Positions 52,843-62,883 are shown, counted from the stretch's first letter. The stretch is 64,000 bases of DNA from Rhizobium brockwellii (GCF_000769405.2 NZ_CP053439.1:1364001-1428000), one strand, 5' to 3'. A program made the numbers and translations. Notes: generated from the letters alone by a model not told the origin.

Positions 52843-54207
52843 ATGGCTATTACATTAACCGAAGTTGCGGACAGTGTGCTGGGGCTGAGAACCAAGTTGG
52901 TAGCCGCTTTTACATCTCAGGGGTGGCCAGAGGATCGGATGCTGAATACGATTCAGGGATACCTGCCGGCATACAGCGCGTCGTTCGTCTTTGACTATAT
53001 CACCTTCACGGCTGACAGAATTCGTGGCCTTTCGGACGGTGATATGAAGAAAGGGAAGCTCGGGCAATATCTAGCTACCTTGCCAGAGACTTTGTCCAAT
53101 GTGAGCTATGGTCAATTGCCTAGTGATCCGAACACCGGGTTTAACGGCTTGATGATGACCCTCCAAATGATCAACGCCAGGCTTCCCACCGAAGCAAAAG
53201 GCCCGGTACCCTTGGATTGGGAAAGTGTACAGGACAAGTCCACCCTTCCTAAGGATTTATCGCGAAGGCTTCGCGCGGTGGAAGCAAATCTTGAGCGGCT
53301 TGAACCAAAATCACTAGAACTGGAAATGAAGATCTCCGACATTGATGCTGCGCATGCAGCCGCGGAGCAGTTGCCAGAAGATCTCGCGGAGCTTGCGTCA
53401 AAACGAGAGGAGGTCGCGACGATAATCCATGATGTCCAAGTGCTGTTTGAGGCAGCCCAAAAGAATCTGATTAACATCGAAAATATCAAGGATGGAGCTG
53501 CGGCGGCATCGTCGCGGATCGACGAAGCAGAGGTTCGCGCTGATAAACTCGTGGAGAGAAGTGAGCAAGCGCTGCGCGGTTCAACCGGAGTGGGTCTGGC
53601 CACGGCTTTCGAGACAAGAAAAGCCAGCCTTTCCTGGGCTGGCTCTGCTTGGGTGATCGGTCTGCTGGCCGCGCTCATAGCGGCCTTTTTGATTGGCTCT
53701 GAGCGAGTGACCACACTTCAGGCCCTGTTGAAAAATGACAGCCCCGTCCACGTCATTTGGATGAATTTGGCGCTGACCTTGTTTGGTGTCGGCGGACCAA
53801 TATGGTTTGCATGGCTGTCTACCAAACAGATCGCAGTGAGCTTTAAACTTGCGGAGGATTATGCTTTCAAAGCCGCAGTCTCGCGCGCCTACGAGGGCTA
53901 CAGAAAGGAAGCGATTGAGATCGATCCATCCCTGCAAAAACGCCTGTTTTCTTCGGCGCTTGATCGTCTTGAAGAGGCTCCTATTCGCCTTATGGAAAAG
54001 GAGACGCATAGTTCTCCTCTCCAAGAGTTGCTTTCGAATCCAGGCATTAGAAAAAGCCTAGAAAGTATTCCGGGCATTGCTGACAAAATTATCGCTTTGA
54101 TACCGTCAAAAGGTTCCGCTGCAGTTTTGGCTCCGGCCGCGGCAGTTGCGGCTGCCGCGGGGGTTTTGAACGGAAGTTCGAGCAAGAACGCCGAAAACGC
54201 CGAGTGA
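52843..54207 (+). CDS. Membrane protein with coiled coil, probable cargo
   Basis: 454 residues from ATG 52843 (GGGGGGAC upstream). Residues 1-130 are globular, 140-245 a heptad-type coiled coil (LSRRLRAVEANLERLEPKSLELEMKI), 265-286 and 304-325 are membrane helices, and the C-terminal 130 residues include FKAAVSRAYEGYRKEA and LFSSALDRLEEAPIRLMEKETH. The topology (coiled coil-TM-TM-cytosolic domain) suggests a signalling or abortive-infection membrane sensor. I do not recognise the family. It is more AT-rich than its neighbours and sits between a terminator and the origin-like repeats. Confidence 0.75.
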   Translation: MAITLTEVADSVLGLRTKLVAAFTSQGWPEDRMLNTIQGYLPAYSASFVFDYITFTADRIRGLSDGDMKKGKLGQYLATLPETLSNVSYGQLPSDPNTGFNGLMMTLQMINARLPTEAKGPVPLDWESVQDKSTLPKDLSRRLRAVEANLERLEPKSLELEMKISDIDAAHAAAEQLPEDLAELASKREEVATIIHDVQVLFEAAQKNLINIENIKDGAAAASSRIDEAEVRADKLVERSEQALRGSTGVGLATAFETRKASLSWAGSAWVIGLLAALIAAFLIGSERVTTLQALLKNDSPVHVIWMNLALTLFGVGGPIWFAWLSTKQIAVSFKLAEDYAFKAAVSRAYEGYRKEAIEIDPSLQKRLFSSALDRLEEAPIRLMEKETHSSPLQELLSNPGIRKSLESIPGIADKIIALIPSKGSAAVLAPAAAVAAAAGVLNGSSSKNAENAE

Positions 54208-54305
54208 GTTATCGCGGCGCGGGACGAGGACGCGTCATGCGCAACCTTCGGTATCCTACCCAGTCAGCAGTCGTTTATTTTGGGAGTGCGAACAACCGGT
54301 AGGGC

Positions 54306-54406
54306 TTCCACCCTACCAGGGGTGTTCCACCCCTATGGGGGTTATAGGGGGTGGAAGGAACAGGGGGTGGAACAGGGGTAGTAGGGGGGTGGAACGTGGG
54401 GTGGAA
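54306..54406. repeat. Iteron cluster, candidate replication origin
   Basis: Copies of GGGGTGGAA at 54348-54356, 54364-54372, 54386-54394 and 54398-54406, and inverted copies TTCCACCC(C) at 54306-54313 and 54325-54333. Six copies in 101 bp, directly after the repA stop. The plus strand also has at least five runs of four or more G, so a G-quadruplex is possible. Iterons beside a Rep gene are the hallmark of plasmid and satellite origins. Confidence 0.65.
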
Positions 54407-54426
54407 ATAAGAACCAAGTGCCAGGT

Positions 54427-56019
54427 TTACTCCGCCGCCCCGTAGCATTCCGCCTCCAGTATGAGCCGCTGCCTCGGCTTTGACGGCGGTCCTTCCATAA
54501 CAACCCGGAGCTCCCCCGCAGCGAGTAATCGCTGCATTGCGGCTTCCAGTAACTTCGCGGAAAGCCCCTCTGCATCGGGCCGCTCGGCCATCACCTTCGG
54601 CGCATAATTGAGGCCCTTGGTCTTCGCTACACGCTCGCCGGATCTGTTTATTGCCGACAGCACGTCGCGAAAGATGCGTTCGGCCCGCACGTTAACGAGG
54701 GCGGAGCTAGGCGACGGTTTGCCATCGTCTAGGACAAAGATGCCGTCCTTCCACTTGATGCGAATTTCGTCGCCCGTCTTGCCGTAGTTCGACTTCATGG
54801 TCTTCAAAATGCGAATGTCAGGATCAGCGTCCTTGTCGCCCTTGGTCAAATAGAGGCGAGAGCGCACCGAGTTGTTCCACGCCGTTGAGCCAGACGAGCC
54901 GGTGCCGCTTGCCATGCCTTGCACCGATGGGTGCGCCAACAGGACGACGGCGCAATCAATCTCCATCGCAAGCTTGCGAAGCATGGCGATGAACTGCCGA
55001 ACCTGAGAACGTTTGATTTCGTCGCCGCCGAAGAGGTCGGCCGCCGTATCCAATATGATAAGCTTGGGTTTGAAATCCCGCGCATATGTTTCGATCCCGC
55101 GCCAAAGCGGCGTCGGCTGCATCACCTGTGCGCGATCGGGAACGGCTAGCAGCGCATCCCGATCGGCCAATGGGATTAGGCGTAGCATGGATAGGACGTC
55201 GAGTTCCTTGCCGTGAGCCCTCGCGATATCGTCAAGGCGGCGCTGGAACTCGTCTGCATCATCCTCGGCGCCCAACACAAGCGTACGACCAGCGAGCGGC
55301 TCCATGCTTAGCGTGTCAAGGCTCATGGCACCAGCCGCGGCGAGCTGCAACGCGAGCAGGGACTTGCCGACACCGCCATCGCCGTTGAGGATGGTCACGG
55401 TCCTCATCGGGATAAGACCCTCGCAATACCATTCCCTCGTCGGAACTGGCTCACCGTGCCAATCGGCAGGGTTGATGACCTGTACGACGGTGGCGCCGGC
55501 TGTTTTCGCGGCGGGCGCCTGTTGTGGCGCGGGCTTGTTGTCGTTAGCGGCGATGGGCTTCTCCCTATCGCGTCGCGCAATGAACTCGTCCATGCTCTTG
55601 AGCAGGGCGCTTGGCTCATTGTCTTGTACGGGCGGCGCTGCGCCGATATCGCGCGCGATGATCCGCATCGCGATGTCGGCATCGGCCGCCGGTCCGGACA
55701 CCTGCTCAAGCGTCGGGTTGCCGGTTTCATGGTTAACCCAGAAGATGAGAGAGGTTTGCGGTTCGCATGCATCTATGTCGTCGATGAGCACAACCCAACG
55801 CAGCGCCTCGGCCATATCAAACGGCCCGCTATCGCTCGACGGGCTCGCCATGTTGACGGGATGCGCTTTGCCGTGATCGGGCGAGCCGTCGTCCTTGGCC
55901 GGCACAACGGCTATGTTCGCCGAGGCGTGCCCCCAGTCGATTATCTGGTCGCAAATTTCGTAAAGGCGCTGCGCGATCTCATCGTGCTCGGCTAACTTAG
56001 GCTGCGTTGCTGCGGTCAA
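54427..56019 (-). CDS. RepA-like replicative helicase (AAA_25 type)
   Basis: 530 residues from TTG 56019, after GGAGAAAACC; a TTG five codons earlier is also open. The C-terminal two thirds is a RecA-like ATPase with Walker A GDGGVGKS (213-220), Walker B KLIILD (319-324) and CAVVLLAHPSVQG. This fold is the hexameric helicase RepA of broad-host plasmids and of phage/satellite replication modules. N-terminal region of unknown type. Iterons lie immediately downstream; alpA and two small genes upstream. Confidence 0.85.
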   Translation of the reverse strand: MTAATQPKLAEHDEIAQRLYEICDQIIDWGHASANIAVVPAKDDGSPDHGKAHPVNMASPSSDSGPFDMAEALRWVVLIDDIDACEPQTSLIFWVNHETGNPTLEQVSGPAADADIAMRIIARDIGAAPPVQDNEPSALLKSMDEFIARRDREKPIAANDNKPAPQQAPAAKTAGATVVQVINPADWHGEPVPTREWYCEGLIPMRTVTILNGDGGVGKSLLALQLAAAGAMSLDTLSMEPLAGRTLVLGAEDDADEFQRRLDDIARAHGKELDVLSMLRLIPLADRDALLAVPDRAQVMQPTPLWRGIETYARDFKPKLIILDTAADLFGGDEIKRSQVRQFIAMLRKLAMEIDCAVVLLAHPSVQGMASGTGSSGSTAWNNSVRSRLYLTKGDKDADPDIRILKTMKSNYGKTGDEIRIKWKDGIFVLDDGKPSPSSALVNVRAERIFRDVLSAINRSGERVAKTKGLNYAPKVMAERPDAEGLSAKLLEAAMQRLLAAGELRVVMEGPPSKPRQRLILEAECYGAAE

Positions 56020-56248
56020 GGTTTTCTCCTGCAAGTGCTGCCAAGGCGGCGCAGATCATGGATTCGGCGAACGCGGGCGCGAAAGTGGCGCAGTTGTGCG
56101 TCGAGGTGTGCGGCGGGTACACTCGGTGCCCGCGAGCCGTGGCGACCAACTTCATGCCGAACATCCGAATGTCTGGCGTTAGTTGCACGTCGAAGCGCGC
56201 AAGTGTGTTTCCGCCCGTTGTTTCCGGGCGGATTGATATGATGTGCAT
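55997..56248 (-). CDS. Small phage-type protein upstream of repA
   Basis: 83 residues from ATG 56248 (AGGAGA upstream). Begins MHIISIRPETTGGNTLARFDVQLTPDIRMFGMKLV and has a conserved-looking RVYPPHTSTHNCATFAPAFAES. Similar short proteins sit before Rep genes in rhizobial prophages. It overlaps the repA start by 23 bases. Confidence 0.62.
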   Translation of the reverse strand: MHIISIRPETTGGNTLARFDVQLTPDIRMFGMKLVATARGHRVYPPHTSTHNCATFAPAFAESMICAALAALAGENLDRSNAA

Positions 56249-56268
56249 ATTGTCTCCTGGTGGTGAGG

Positions 56269-56478
56269 TTATCTCTGCCGTCGCTTGGCTTCTTCGAAGG
56301 TCGCTCCGATAATCTGCTCTCGGAGGGCCGGGTCCGCGCCGTTCACATTGATAGATGTACCGTTGTCGATGACATCGACATCTCGGAGTATGGTGCCGTC
56401 GTCGAGTTCGACGTCTACCGAAAACCACGAGATTGATGGGTTGCTAGAGAAGACATTTTCGATGCGGATGACCTTCAT
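56269..56478 (-). CDS. Small protein of unknown function
   Basis: 69 residues from ATG 56478, which is coupled to the AlpA gene (ATGA overlap) and preceded by GAGGAC. Mostly beta (VDVELDDGTILRDVDVIDNGTSINV). No motif recognised. Confidence 0.6.
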   Translation of the reverse strand: MKVIRIENVFSSNPSISWFSVDVELDDGTILRDVDVIDNGTSINVNGADPALREQIIGATFEEAKRRQR

Positions 56479-56681
56479 GCTGCAGTCCTCTCGGCTTCGG
56501 CCATCCATTTTGTGAGGGACGATCGCCGAGCCGCAACGCTCCCACCCAGTTTGAAATGCGGCATTATCCCATCATAGGTGAGCCGATAGACCTGCCGGCT
56601 CGATACGCCGAGGAATTTCGCAATTGCGCTGGCCCCGATAAGGAGGTCGCCGCCAAAATTATTATCGTTATCAGACTTCAT
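56475..56681 (-). CDS. AlpA-like excisionase/regulator
   Basis: 68 residues with a MerR-type helix-turn-helix, LLIGASAIAKFLGVSSRQVYRLTYDGIMPHFKLGG. AlpA-type proteins direct excision and switch on satellite or prophage genes. The order int, then divergent alpA and rep, is the layout of many phage satellites. AGGAGAAAAA precedes the ATG. Confidence 0.82.
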   Translation of the reverse strand: MKSDNDNNFGGDLLIGASAIAKFLGVSSRQVYRLTYDGIMPHFKLGGSVAARRSSLTKWMAEAERTAA

Positions 56682-56699
56682 TTTTTCTCCTCATTGGGA

Positions 56700-56728
56700 T
56701 TGACATAATTTTTGTAAACATGCTATTT
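56700..56728 (+). promoter_or_regulatory. Promoter of the integrase gene
   Basis: TTGACA at 56700-56705, a 17-base spacer and CTATTT at 56723-56728, 130 bp before the integrase ATG. The long leader contains no other gene. Confidence 0.6.
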
Positions 56729-56857
56729 CTGAACGTGGATAAGTGTGCCTTATCCAGTTTCCCCACATTGCTGTAAACTTACAAATTTAGCAAGGATTAA
56801 CCTTGCTTACGTTTCCGTGCCATGCTTTCATGTGCCATTCAATCAGGGGGTCATGGA

Positions 56858-58096
56858 ATGGCGACAATCACCAAACGAAAATGGAAGACAAGCAAGGGTG
56901 TCGAGCGCGAGGCCTGGGTGCTCGCTTACACTGATGCGGGCGGTAAGCGGCACAAAGAGCAATTCGAGAAGAAGCGGGACGCCGAGGCCCGCCGCACAGA
57001 AGTAACGCATCAGGTCGTCAGCGGCACATATCGAGCCGATGCGGCCAGCACCACGATCGACGAAGCTGTTGCTGACTACCTCAAGCTGCTCGCCGACAGG
57101 CGAGACCGCGGCGAACATGTGACAGAACATTATTATAGGACCGTCGAAGGACAGTTGCGGAATTACGTTGCCCCGACCGAAGAGCACCGAGCAAAGCAGC
57201 CGGAGAAGACCAGGATAATTTTCGATGGCGGAATCGGTGCTGTAAAGCTTTCCCAAGCATCCGCGAAGGTGATCGGGGATTTCCGTGACCGTTTGCGCGC
57301 GGCCGGGGTCGGCGTGGTGACGACTCGGCGCATCCTCGGAAGTCTCTCTAGGGCGCTTCAGAACGCTGTTGGCAATGATCTTATGGCGATCAATCCGGCG
57401 GCTACCATCCGCGTAACCGGCAAGCGAGGCGAGGGGTCTAAGAAGGTTATCTCGCCATCGAAGGCGGATCTAGCGGCGGCGCTCGCCGAAGCAGTGGGAA
57501 GCTTGAGGGTTCGTATGCGTCTCTCGGCGTCGTCAGGCGTGCGTGCTTCCGAACTCTATGCACTTCGCTGGAAGCACGCGGCGTTCAACGCTGGCGAGCT
57601 CACCGTCGACGGTCGTGTCGACGCTTACAAAAATGAGGACACCACTAAGTCGACCGCAGGCATCCGGCGCGTGCCACTCTCCTCAGCTATGTTGGCCGAG
57701 TTGCGAGCATGGAAAGAAGCAGCCATGAGCTCGGAAGCAGAAGATCTGATTTTCCCAAATGCCAAGGGCGGATTCCTCGATCATAAAAACATCTTGAAGC
57801 GCGAGTTCCGGCCGCTGCTTATCGCTGCTGCCAAGAAGGCTACAGATGAAGGCAGGAAGTTCACGCCGTTCAATTGGCATGCGCTCCGCCACTTCGCGAT
57901 CAGCACATGGATCGAAGCCGGTATGCAGCCGAAGACGGTTCAAACCTTTGCCGGTCATTCGTCACTCGCCGTCACCATGAGCCGGTATGGGCACATGTTT
58001 CCGAGCGATACTCACCGCAACATCATGGATCAGATTTCGACGTCCATTTTCGGCGATGGCGCACATATGGCGCATGAAGCCGAAGAAGCACTGTGA
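56858..58096 (+). CDS. int: Tyrosine-type site-specific integrase
   Basis: 412 residues. Full catalytic set: Arg229 (SGVRASELYALRW), Lys264 (TTKSTAGIRR), His341-x-x-Arg344 (NWHALRHFA), His367 (AGHSSLA) and Tyr377 (MSRYGHMFP). The N-terminal SAM-like domain covers about residues 60-180. ATG 56858 was chosen over two upstream in-frame starts because of AGGGGG. The gene stops 13 bp before attR, so it is the integrase of this element, targeting the tRNA-Thr 3' end. Confidence 0.95.
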   Translation: MATITKRKWKTSKGVEREAWVLAYTDAGGKRHKEQFEKKRDAEARRTEVTHQVVSGTYRADAASTTIDEAVADYLKLLADRRDRGEHVTEHYYRTVEGQLRNYVAPTEEHRAKQPEKTRIIFDGGIGAVKLSQASAKVIGDFRDRLRAAGVGVVTTRRILGSLSRALQNAVGNDLMAINPAATIRVTGKRGEGSKKVISPSKADLAAALAEAVGSLRVRMRLSASSGVRASELYALRWKHAAFNAGELTVDGRVDAYKNEDTTKSTAGIRRVPLSSAMLAELRAWKEAAMSSEAEDLIFPNAKGGFLDHKNILKREFRPLLIAAAKKATDEGRKFTPFNWHALRHFAISTWIEAGMQPKTVQTFAGHSSLAVTMSRYGHMFPSDTHRNIMDQISTSIFGDGAHMAHEAEEAL

Positions 58097-58109
58097 AACA
58101 TAGTTTTTA

Positions 58110-58161
58110 CACCTGATTTGTAATCAGGGGGTCCCGGGTTCGAACCCTGGCGGGGGCACCA
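58110..58161 (+). repeat. attR of the integrated element
   Basis: 52 bp identical to the tRNA-Thr 3' part at 40028-40079, including T arm and CCA. It is a tRNA fragment only, without 5' half. CTTCGGCTC-GGC-GAGCCGAAG beyond it (58178-58198) is probably the original tRNA terminator. Confidence 0.93.
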
Positions 58162-58464
58162 GCCTAGCTCTGTGAGCTTCGGCTCGGCGAGCCGAAGAGA
58201 GCAGCTAAGCGGAGGCTGTCGCGTCGTAGTTACGTTACGAACGAAGGCGGCCTGGTTCGAGAATGCTCTGGTTGGCTGCACCATCTTTTCCCTACGATAC
58301 CGCCTTCTAAACCGTAGCCTGGGTTCGACGTTGCTTCGATCGATCGCACCAGCAGACTTTTCAGACAGCACGTATCGCTTGATGAACCGCGCGTGAAGGG
58401 CTGCTTCACTGCCAATTCAGCCGCATCCGCTTATCTTCGCCTCATCATCAATGAGGAAACAGCC
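58162..58464. other. Chromosomal gap right of attR
   Basis: Starts with the hairpin at 58178-58198, then about 260 bp without a credible gene up to the next gene's ribosome site. Confidence 0.4.
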
Positions 58465-58779
58465 ATGAAGCTCGCACATCTCTTTCTCGCCGCAACCATT
58501 TCCGTCGGTGCGGCTTTCGCGTCCGTTGCACCGGCCGCCGCCATGCCGGCCGAGCGGCCGGCGGTGTCGACGCAGGGCGATATCGTTCAAATTCGTGATG
58601 GCTGGCGAGGTGATCGCGACCGTGATGACCGTGGCTGGAGCGATGGGCGCGATTGGCGCCGATCCGACTGGCGCGATGATCGCCGTCACTCACGGCGGTG
58701 GCGCGCCGAGCGTTGGCAGGAGCGTCGCGACTGGCGCCATCGCGATCGCGGCATGCCGTTCTGGCTCTACCGCAGCTGA
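58465..58779 (+). CDS. Small secreted Arg/Asp/Trp-rich protein
   Basis: 104 residues from ATG 58465 (GAGGAA upstream) with a signal peptide MKLAHLFLAATISVGAAFASVAPAAA and a mature part of alternating R, D and W (WRGDRDRDDRGWSDGRDW). Such small exported proteins are common in Rhizobium envelopes; role unknown. A perfect hairpin terminator follows. Confidence 0.75.
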   Translation: MKLAHLFLAATISVGAAFASVAPAAAMPAERPAVSTQGDIVQIRDGWRGDRDRDDRGWSDGRDWRRSDWRDDRRHSRRWRAERWQERRDWRHRDRGMPFWLYRS

Positions 58780-58780
58780 C

Positions 58781-58814
58781 AATAATGGCCCGGATCACCC
58801 GGGCCATTATTTTA
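58781..58814. terminator. Terminator after the secreted protein gene
   Basis: AATAATGGCCCGG-ATCAC-CCGGGCCATTATT, a 13-base perfect stem, with TTTTAATG after it; also works for the opposite gene ending at 58812. Confidence 0.85.
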
Positions 58815-58949
58815 ATGAGTGACGGGTTCGTTGACGCTCGCCTCGATCCTGTCGCCATTGCCGGTCTGTCCGGCGCCGGAGGGCGACATGATCGCGATGC
58901 TTAGCACGGAGACAATCATGAAGGCGACGACGGCGATCATTATGCGCAT
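58812..58949 (-). CDS. 45-residue membrane microprotein
   Basis: Read from the DNA: ATG 58949, TAA 58812-58814, beginning MRIMIAVVAFMIVSVLSIAIM (one membrane segment) and ending in a polar tail. GAGGATTG lies upstream. It ends in the shared terminator. Function unknown. Confidence 0.55.
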   Translation of the reverse strand: MRIMIAVVAFMIVSVLSIAIMSPSGAGQTGNGDRIEASVNEPVTH

Positions 58950-59013
58950 AAGCGTTCAATCCTCGTTCGATTCCGGGATTAACGCATGATCGCCGTCCGC
59001 GTTCCTGCCAGTA

Positions 59014-59172
59014 TTATTGTACCTGTCCCGGCGTCGCGGGGCCGGGCGCCGTCGGCGACAGGGGATCGGGCTGGTGGATGGGGTGCGATGTGTCCACCCA
59101 GATGATGCTGATGATAATCACGACGAAGACCGCGATGAAGAGGATACCGAAAATCAGCGGTCGAATGGCCAT
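59014..59172 (-). CDS. 52-residue membrane microprotein
   Basis: ATG 59172 to TAA 59014: MAIRPLIFGILFIAVFVVIIISIIW is a single membrane helix, followed by a Pro-rich tail (HQPDPLSPTAPGPATPGQ). GAAGGA lies upstream at an unusually long distance of about 12 bases. Same strand as the 45-residue gene, separated by 64 bp. Function unknown. Confidence 0.58.
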   Translation of the reverse strand: MAIRPLIFGILFIAVFVVIIISIIWVDTSHPIHQPDPLSPTAPGPATPGQVQ

Positions 59173-59297
59173 GATAGGGATCGTTCCTTCTTGCTTCTGA
59201 GCTGGTCGCTACAACCGGACATCGCCCGATCATAGTGCCCCGGGGCGTCATTCCAAGGCAAAAGTGGATTTTTCCGTCATCGGAGCCTGGCTGCGGG

Positions 59298-59990
59298 TTA
59301 GCGGCGGACGAGCGAAAGCGGCTTGCCGCCTTCCTCCTTCGACTTATCGAAATTGCCGTCGGCGCGCATGTCGAAGCCAAGCGACGAACCGTCACGGCCC
59401 ATCAGCGTCAGCCCGAAACCCTCGATATGCCAGACTGCGAGCTTCAGTCTGGCGACATTGGCAGCGCAATCTTCGGAAAGTGACAGCAGCGCGTTGCCGT
59501 CCGTATCGACATCGCTGTTGAGCGTCACGCCGCAGAGCCTTTCGCCGTCCGGTCTTTGCATCGTCCATGTCCCGGCAAGGCTGCTGGCGGTCGGCAGGCG
59601 ATCGACGCCGTCAGGGGCCGCGATCAGCAACAGCGCCGCACCATTTTCCGTCTTCATCGGCGAACCTTCGTTCTCGACGAAGCGAGCGAGCACCTTGCGC
59701 GTCGCATCGATCAGGATGACGCCGCCATTGCCGTCGAAATTCCAGGAATAGGCTTCAGCAAGTGCCGGCAGCGGCTTGATGCAGGAGTCCTGACCGGAGA
59801 GCGAATAGCCGCCGATCGCTTCGCCGGTTTCCAGCGTCAGCCGGCATCCGGCTCCTCCGTCTTCCGGGGCAACGAGATATGTCCCGGCCTGCGCTTTGAG
59901 AATATCGGGATCGATATCCTGCCCGTATGCGAAACCGCAGACGAGGAGTGCTGCCGCCGAAGCCGCAAGCCTAGGGATGAAACGGATCAT
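59298..59990 (-). CDS. Exported protein with two protease-inhibitor domains
   Basis: 230 residues with signal peptide (ending FAYGQ). Two AprI/Inh metalloprotease-inhibitor-like domains in tandem: LKAQAGTYLVAPEDGGAGCRLTLE...CIKPLPALAEAYSWNFDGNGGVIL, and LAGTWTMQRPDGERLCGVTLNS...CAANVARLKLAVWHIEGFGLTLMG. Each has the paired cysteines of the family. Known members block secreted serralysin-type proteases. A single domain is the usual length, so this is a duplication. Confidence 0.83.
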   Translation of the reverse strand: MIRFIPRLAASAAALLVCGFAYGQDIDPDILKAQAGTYLVAPEDGGAGCRLTLETGEAIGGYSLSGQDSCIKPLPALAEAYSWNFDGNGGVILIDATRKVLARFVENEGSPMKTENGAALLLIAAPDGVDRLPTASSLAGTWTMQRPDGERLCGVTLNSDVDTDGNALLSLSEDCAANVARLKLAVWHIEGFGLTLMGRDGSSLGFDMRADGNFDKSKEEGGKPLSLVRR

Positions 59991-60083
59991 GACAATTCCC
60001 CTTTGTCGCGACGACAGCGCTGCGCGTCTTTTCAGACGCGCAAAAGGCTCTGTAGCAATTTGAATGACTGCCTGCGGGCCAGC

Positions 60084-60974
60084 CTATGCCTTTAGGTGGA
60101 GCCGCGCCGCATAAAGCGCGATTGCCGCTGCGTTCGAGACGTTGAGCGATTTGATCGCGCCCGGCATGTCGAGACGGGCAAGTGCGTTGACGGTTTCCCG
60201 TGTCTTCTGCCGAAGTCCCTTGCCCTCGGAGCCGAGCACGAGCGCCACCTTCTCGCCCGAGAAGGTGCCTTCGAGTGGCGCCGGCCCTTCCGAATCGAGG
60301 CCGATGGTGGAGAAACCGAGCTTGTGCAATTCACCGAGTGCATCGGCGAGATTGGTGACCTGTATATAAGGTATCAGTTCCAGCGCGCCGGAGGCGGACT
60401 TGGCGAGCACGCCCGATTCGGTCGGGCTATGTCTCTGGGTGGTGATGACCGCACCCGCATTGAAGGCGACGGCCGAGCGCATGATCGCGCCGACATTGTG
60501 CGGATCGGTCACCTGATCGAGGACGAGCAGGAGAGGGCTTTCCTTCAGCGCTTCGAGCCGGCGGACCGGAAGCGGCCGTGTTTCCAGCATGACACCTTGA
60601 TGGATCGCCTCAGGGCCGAGCACCTTATCGATCTCCTGCGGCGAGACGAGCTCGTAGGGAATGCCGAGCGCTTCGACGTCGACTTCGAGGCGCGCCAGTG
60701 CGTTCTGCGTTACGAACAGCTTGATCTTCTTGCGCTCGGGATTGTCGAGCGCGGCACGCACCGTATGCAGGCCATAGAGATGCACTTGGTCGGGCGCAAG
60801 CGCCGGCGGCTTCCAGTCTTCGCCGCCGCGCTTTCGCTTCTGCGGCTGAGGTGTCGGAATTTCCCCGCGTTCGCGCTTGGCGTCACGGTGGGCGCGCCGC
60901 AGAGTGGCGTAATGCGTATCCTTAGCGGATGGGTCTGTCGCGGTCTTGCCGCCGGATTTGTTGTCTTTGCTCAT
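60084..60974 (-). CDS. rlmB: 23S rRNA 2'-O-methyltransferase, RlmB/TrmH family
   Basis: 296 residues. N-terminal basic tail and the substrate-binding domain, then the SPOUT core: VLDQVTDPHNVGAIMRSA, LVLGSEGKGLR and the C-terminal IKSLNVSNAAAIALYAAR, the three SpoU motifs. It methylates G2251 or a related position in 23S rRNA. Isolated gene on the minus strand, upstream of the tRNA pair. Confidence 0.92.
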   Translation of the reverse strand: MSKDNKSGGKTATDPSAKDTHYATLRRAHRDAKRERGEIPTPQPQKRKRGGEDWKPPALAPDQVHLYGLHTVRAALDNPERKKIKLFVTQNALARLEVDVEALGIPYELVSPQEIDKVLGPEAIHQGVMLETRPLPVRRLEALKESPLLLVLDQVTDPHNVGAIMRSAVAFNAGAVITTQRHSPTESGVLAKSASGALELIPYIQVTNLADALGELHKLGFSTIGLDSEGPAPLEGTFSGEKVALVLGSEGKGLRQKTRETVNALARLDMPGAIKSLNVSNAAAIALYAARLHLKA

Positions 60975-61177
60975 GCAGCTTTATAGCCATGGCGCTCGCT
61001 GCCGCATAGGCTTTCTTTCATATGCCGGCTTTCGGCGGCGAATGAAATTTTTCGTGTTTTTTCCGTTGTCATCGTGTTGACAGACTGAAATGCTCCGGTC
61101 ATATACGCGGCGCAGACGACGGGCGGCAACGCTTCGAAGTCTGACGAACTTGGTCTTGCGATCCGGACGAAAAAACT

Positions 61178-61262
61178 GGAGAGATGCCCGAGTGGTTAAA
61201 GGGGACGGACTGTAAATCCGTTGGCTCAGCCTACGTTGGTTCAAATCCAACTCTCTCCACCA
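61178..61262 (+). tRNA. tRNA-Tyr(GTA)
   Basis: 85 bases with long variable arm, acceptor GGAGAGA/TCTCTCC, anticodon arm with GTA, encoded CCA. Immediately upstream of tRNA-Gly and tuf as in other rhizobia. Confidence 0.97.
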
Positions 61263-61286
61263 TTCGTCATCGGATCGGACCACCCC

Positions 61287-61360
61287 GCGGGTATAGCTCA
61301 ATGGTAGAGCAGCAGCCTTCCAAGCTGAATACGCGGGTTCGATTCCCGCTACCCGCTCCA
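61287..61360 (+). tRNA. tRNA-Gly(TCC)
   Basis: 74 bases, acceptor GCGGGTA/TACCCGC, anticodon loop CTTCCAA with TCC, encoded CCA. Confidence 0.97.
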
Positions 61361-61707
61361 GTTTCCGCTACACGACTTCATACGACCGCTGCAGCGATTG
61401 TCCCGAGACGTCTCCGGCGCTGGCGGAGAAGCTGACGATTGCAGTTATCGGTTGGCAGGGAAGGGCGCTCGACGCCGAACGTCTATGGCGCGTCTCAGGC
61501 GGCCCATGCGATTTTCTCTAAGATTTCAGCGATTTTCGAGGGGGCTTTGGCGAATCGCCTTGCAGGCGGCGAATTGTCTCCCATATGCGCTGTCAGGCCA
61601 AGAATGGCGTCTGCAATTAAGTCTTGCGCAATGTCGCCGAAAGCCTTAAACGGCGGCACTAAACCGGTTCGCCGGGGCCACCATTTTCGTTCACAGGAAG
61701 CATTCAA
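61361..61707. other. Leader between tRNA-Gly and tuf
   Basis: 347 bp with no credible gene. A ribosome site AGGAAG lies 9 bases before tuf. No clear promoter motif; the tRNA transcript may extend into tuf. Confidence 0.4.
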
Positions 61708-62883
<1,176 letters not shown>

